Positions 27,219 through 29,348 of a stretch of DNA of 29,348 nt are shown here, in pieces; within the stretch, counting starts at the first letter, position 1; every line of letters begins with the position of its first letter. The translations under genes and the position numbers were made by a program. The stretch lies in the IMG/VR virus record IMGVR_UViG_3300021960_000353, positions 1 to 29,348 of that record; one strand, written 5' to 3'. The DNA comes from a virus. The notes beneath the pieces were generated by a model. It was given only the letters and a program-made list of their open reading frames with translations. It did no database searches and had not been told where the DNA came from.

Positions 27219-27887
27219 ATGATTGATGTAACATACATAGACCACATGGGCAGTGACCTGAGTGTAGTTAATGCAGCACGTGTTAGCTTTGGTAAGAAGA
27301 GTGAGGCACTTGGTACATCAAGCATAGTGGGTGAGCCTATGACCCCTATACTCAATGACCCTGATAAGAGGTTAATCAAGTACCTAGCCAAGCATAAGCA
27401 CATGTCACCTTTCGGTCATGCCTTTGCATCCTTCCACGTCAAGGCACCTGTCTTTGTAGCTAGGCAGTTGGTCAAGCATAAATTTTTACGGTGGAATGAG
27501 ATAAGCCGTAGGTATGTCGATGATGAACCTGAGTTCTATATGCCTGATGCGTGGCGTGGTCGTAGTGTTGACAAGAAGCAGGGTAGTGAAGGAATTGTAT
27601 CAACGAACCAGCGGATAATGGCAGCTTCATCAAAGGCAAACATGTGGGCGTTGAGAAATTATCAAGGTCTATTAAACCAAGGGGTAGCACCAGAGCAAGC
27701 ACGTATGGTGTTGCCACAAAGCACCATGACAGAATGGTATTGGTCAGGTAGCCTTGACGCCTTTGCAGATATGTGTAGGTTAAGAATTACACCAGATACT
27801 CAATACGAAAGTAAGCAGGTAGCCCTTGGTGTGGATAAAGAAATGTTAAAACTATTCCCTGTATCATGGAAAGCACTTGAAGAATAA
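27219..27887 (+). CDS. thyX: Flavin-dependent thymidylate synthase
   Basis: A 222-residue ThyX, which makes dTMP from dUMP using FAD and methylenetetrahydrofolate and so supplies thymine for phage DNA. It opens MIDVTYIDHMGSDLSVVNAA followed by RVSFGKK, as ThyX proteins do, with HMSPFGH (about 61-67), and FVARQLVKHKFLRWNEISRR (79-98). That stretch holds the ThyX signature in altered form: KHK replaces RHR and Arg replaces the first Ser of RHRxxSxNxxSxR. The C-terminal half has PQSTMTEWYWSGSLDAFADM, the usual substrate-binding part. The altered signature is also seen in some phage ThyX proteins as I recall. Confidence 0.92.
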   Translation: MIDVTYIDHMGSDLSVVNAARVSFGKKSEALGTSSIVGEPMTPILNDPDKRLIKYLAKHKHMSPFGHAFASFHVKAPVFVARQLVKHKFLRWNEISRRYVDDEPEFYMPDAWRGRSVDKKQGSEGIVSTNQRIMAASSKANMWALRNYQGLLNQGVAPEQARMVLPQSTMTEWYWSGSLDAFADMCRLRITPDTQYESKQVALGVDKEMLKLFPVSWKALEE

Positions 27888-27888
27888 G

Positions 27889-27948
27889 ATGATAAATGAC
27901 ATCACTGTATTAGTTAAGGGGCAATACTTGCCAGTACTAACACCCTAG
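27889..27948 (+). CDS. Very short possible peptide after thyX
   Basis: A 19-residue frame, MINDITVLVKGQYLPVLTP, whose ATG comes one base after the thyX stop codon. The spacing fits coupled translation but no binding site is visible. It could equally be untranslated spacer. Confidence 0.25.
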   Translation: MINDITVLVKGQYLPVLTP

Positions 27949-27967
27949 TAGTAGTAGGAGAGGATAA

Positions 27968-28159
27968 ATGACAAACCCTAATGATCAAAGCTCTAACCAA
28001 CAAATGACCAAGCGTATACCCATGAAGGGCGGGGATGAGTACGATGGGCTTACCAAAGCACGTAAGTTTTATCTATGGAAAAAAGGCCAGTTAAAGAAGA
28101 TTAAACGTGCCTACAATAAAAGGTTTCGTAAGTATAACAAGGAGATAAAAGATGTGTGA
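27968..28159 (+). CDS. Small basic protein, unknown
   Basis: Sixty-three residues, polar at the start, then strongly basic and aromatic: TKARKFYLWKKGQLKKIKRA, followed by YNKRFRKYNKEIK. AGGAGAGG lies just upstream of ATG 27968. The basic helix suggests nucleic acid binding. It overlaps the next gene by eight bases. No family recognised. Confidence 0.68.
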   Translation: MTNPNDQSSNQQMTKRIPMKGGDEYDGLTKARKFYLWKKGQLKKIKRAYNKRFRKYNKEIKDV

Positions 28160-28325
28160 CTATGTCAACAAAGAAATTAAAATTATAGAAGTAGAGGAGC
28201 ATGAGGATGGTAGTGCTACCTTACAAGTAGAGTGTGACCCTGAGACATTCGCAGCTATATTTAACGTAGGCTTTGTATCGTTAATACGTAAAGGACTAGA
28301 GTCAGAAAACAAGGATGAACTATAA
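28152..28325 (+). CDS. Small acidic protein upstream of helicase
   Basis: Fifty-seven residues from ATG 28152, overlapping the previous stop, after GGAGATAAA. The sequence, MCDYVNKEIKIIEVEEHEDG, then ATLQVECDPETFAAIFNVGF, looks like a small alpha/beta fold of a type I recall in phages (D-G-S-A---V---PE--------G). The stop overlaps the helicase start (TAATG). Function unknown. Confidence 0.65.
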   Translation: MCDYVNKEIKIIEVEEHEDGSATLQVECDPETFAAIFNVGFVSLIRKGLESENKDEL

Positions 28326-29348
28326 TGATGGAACTGTCTCTAATTAGAACCCTACACGATCAGGAGTTCTATGAAGATCACAAGGGTATCAAATGCCCTG
28401 ACAAGTTGTTCACTAAAGATGTACGCAAGATCAAGCGTGTGTTGGATAACGCTATGGAAAAGTATGACTGTAATATATCTACTTCTGAGTTAGAGGCTTT
28501 GTTCTTCTCTGAGTACAGTACCATGACCACAGCTAACAAAGTTTTGTATGAGGGTCTGTTTGCCAAGCTACGCAAAGAGGTTCCTATGTCTAGGGACGTA
28601 GCCTCTGATGTACTGTCTAGGATGTTTAGGCAGCACGTAGGGGAGCAAGTAGCTAACTTAGGGTTTGACTACGTTAACGGTAAGCTTACGTCCCTTGAGC
28701 CACTACGCCAAGTGCTAGAGGCACATGAGGATAACTTCATGCCTAACATGAATGTTGAGTGGGCTGACATTGATATAGACACCATCCTTGAGGCGGGTAC
28801 TAAGCAGTCACAGTGGAAGTGGAACATACCTAGCCTCGCCGGGCGCATAGAAGGAATTAGTAGTGGTCACTTTATCATTGTGGGTGCTAGACCCAACACA
28901 GGTAAGACAAGCTTCCATGCGTCTACTATTGCCTCACCTAAAGGCTTTGCAGAGCAAGGTGCTAAGTGTATGGTACTGTGTAACGAGGAAGAGTATGTAC
29001 GTGTAGCTGAACGCTACCTGTGCGCTGCTGCTAGTATGGATACAGACGAGATTAAGTCTAACTATGCGTTAGCTGCTGCAAGGTACAAGAAGGTGCGTGA
29101 TCAGATTAGTATGTTTGACAGTACAGGTAAAGATTTAGGGTGGGTAGAGAACATTATTAAACACAGCAAGCCTGACATAGTTGTGCTTGATATGGGTGAT
29201 AAGTTTGCCTTAAAGACTAGCGACAAGTCAGATGTGTACCTCAAGGCTGCTGCTATCCACGCTAGGAACATAGCTAAGAAGTATGACTGTGCTATTATAT
29301 GGATGAGCCAGTTGTCGGCTGATGCACAAGATAAAGTTTACTTAGATC
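28325..29348 (+). CDS. Replicative DNA helicase, DnaB-like (cut by window edge)
   Basis: The first 341 residues of a replicative helicase. An N-terminal helical domain (about 1-150) is followed by a RecA-like domain with Walker A GARPNTGKTSFHAS (about 198-211), CNEEEYVRVAERYL with an acidic pair typical of DnaB, VVLDMGDKF (Walker B, about 289) and IIWMSQLSADAQ at the cut end (motif H3 region). It unwinds DNA ahead of the phage polymerase and would work with the separate primase at 25418. It starts at ATG 28325, overlapping the previous stop; an ATG directly follows. Confidence 0.87.
   Translation, partial: MMELSLIRTLHDQEFYEDHKGIKCPDKLFTKDVRKIKRVLDNAMEKYDCNISTSELEALFFSEYSTMTTANKVLYEGLFAKLRKEVPMSRDVASDVLSRMFRQHVGEQVANLGFDYVNGKLTSLEPLRQVLEAHEDNFMPNMNVEWADIDIDTILEAGTKQSQWKWNIPSLAGRIEGISSGHFIIVGARPNTGKTSFHASTIASPKGFAEQGAKCMVLCNEEEYVRVAERYLCAAASMDTDEIKSNYALAAARYKKVRDQISMFDSTGKDLGWVENIIKHSKPDIVVLDMGDKFALKTSDKSDVYLKAAAIHARNIAKKYDCAIIWMSQLSADAQDKVYLD

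Noticed and set aside
1-29348. tRNA genes, insertion sequences or a phage-type RNA polymerase
   Set aside because: No cloverleaf-like sequence, transposase or single-subunit RNA polymerase frame was recognised in the window; the rest of the genome is not visible.

Overview
The window is the central part of the genome of a tailed bacteriophage, cut at both ends: it starts inside the major capsid gene and ends inside a replicative helicase gene. The gene order terS - terL - portal - (ejection-type proteins) - scaffold - capsid, with a ~716-residue portal and no tail-tube, tape-measure or sheath gene in view, suggests a podovirus-like phage. Many small proteins are of types I recall from marine phages. 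A host in the Alphaproteobacteria is an inference from a GTA-type 3-TM holin, a DUF1127 protein and two perfect chromosomal-type parS sites. No host gene or tRNA is seen.

Layout. (1) 1-17198, minus strand: one tightly packed late operon. From right to left it holds small unknown and membrane proteins, a lysis cassette (3-TM holin, small coiled-coil protein, GH108-type endolysin), a run of small basic proteins including an HNH-like protein and a DUF1127 protein, terS, an overlapping unknown gene, terL, portal, a 650-residue ADP-ribosyltransferase-like polyvalent protein, a 65-residue protein, a 1611-residue multidomain protein (CHAP/amidase plus HELQH metalloprotease), scaffold and capsid. A strong promoter-like sequence and a leader hairpin lie just before the capsid gene. 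(2) 17199-18086: an AT-rich, gene-free divergent control region with direct repeats, a parS site at the start of a candidate leftward promoter, a G-rich tract, and the rightward promoter region. (3) 18087-24340, plus strand: an early region of small, mostly unknown genes. It is punctuated by ten copies of a 24-bp palindromic element and by a shared leader box GGAGACTAAA before start codons, and is driven by a family of sigma70-like promoters. (4) 24341-29348, plus strand: replication and metabolism genes, namely a tyrosine recombinase, a zinc-ribbon/TOPRIM primase, a half-size Na/Pi-cotransporter-like membrane protein, ThyX, a DnaB-like helicase and small genes.

How it fits together. Host RNA polymerase probably reads rightward from the control region first. 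The first gene (18087-18713) is a separate unit with two palindromes in its leader, one at its stop codon and a strong terminator after it, so it is a good candidate for the regulator that acts on the palindromes. The other palindromes sit in front of most early genes or gene pairs and could switch, stop or process early transcripts. ThyX, primase and helicase supply DNA synthesis. The leftward operon then makes the packaging motor, capsid, injected polyvalent proteins and lysis proteins.

Most notable: the ten-copy palindrome-plus-leader module; two identical perfect parS sites (one in the control region, one inside terL); a perfect 14-bp inverted repeat that would bury the start codon of the DUF1127 gene; and a phage-borne half Na/Pi-cotransporter. 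All assignments come from reading the sequence; no database search was run.
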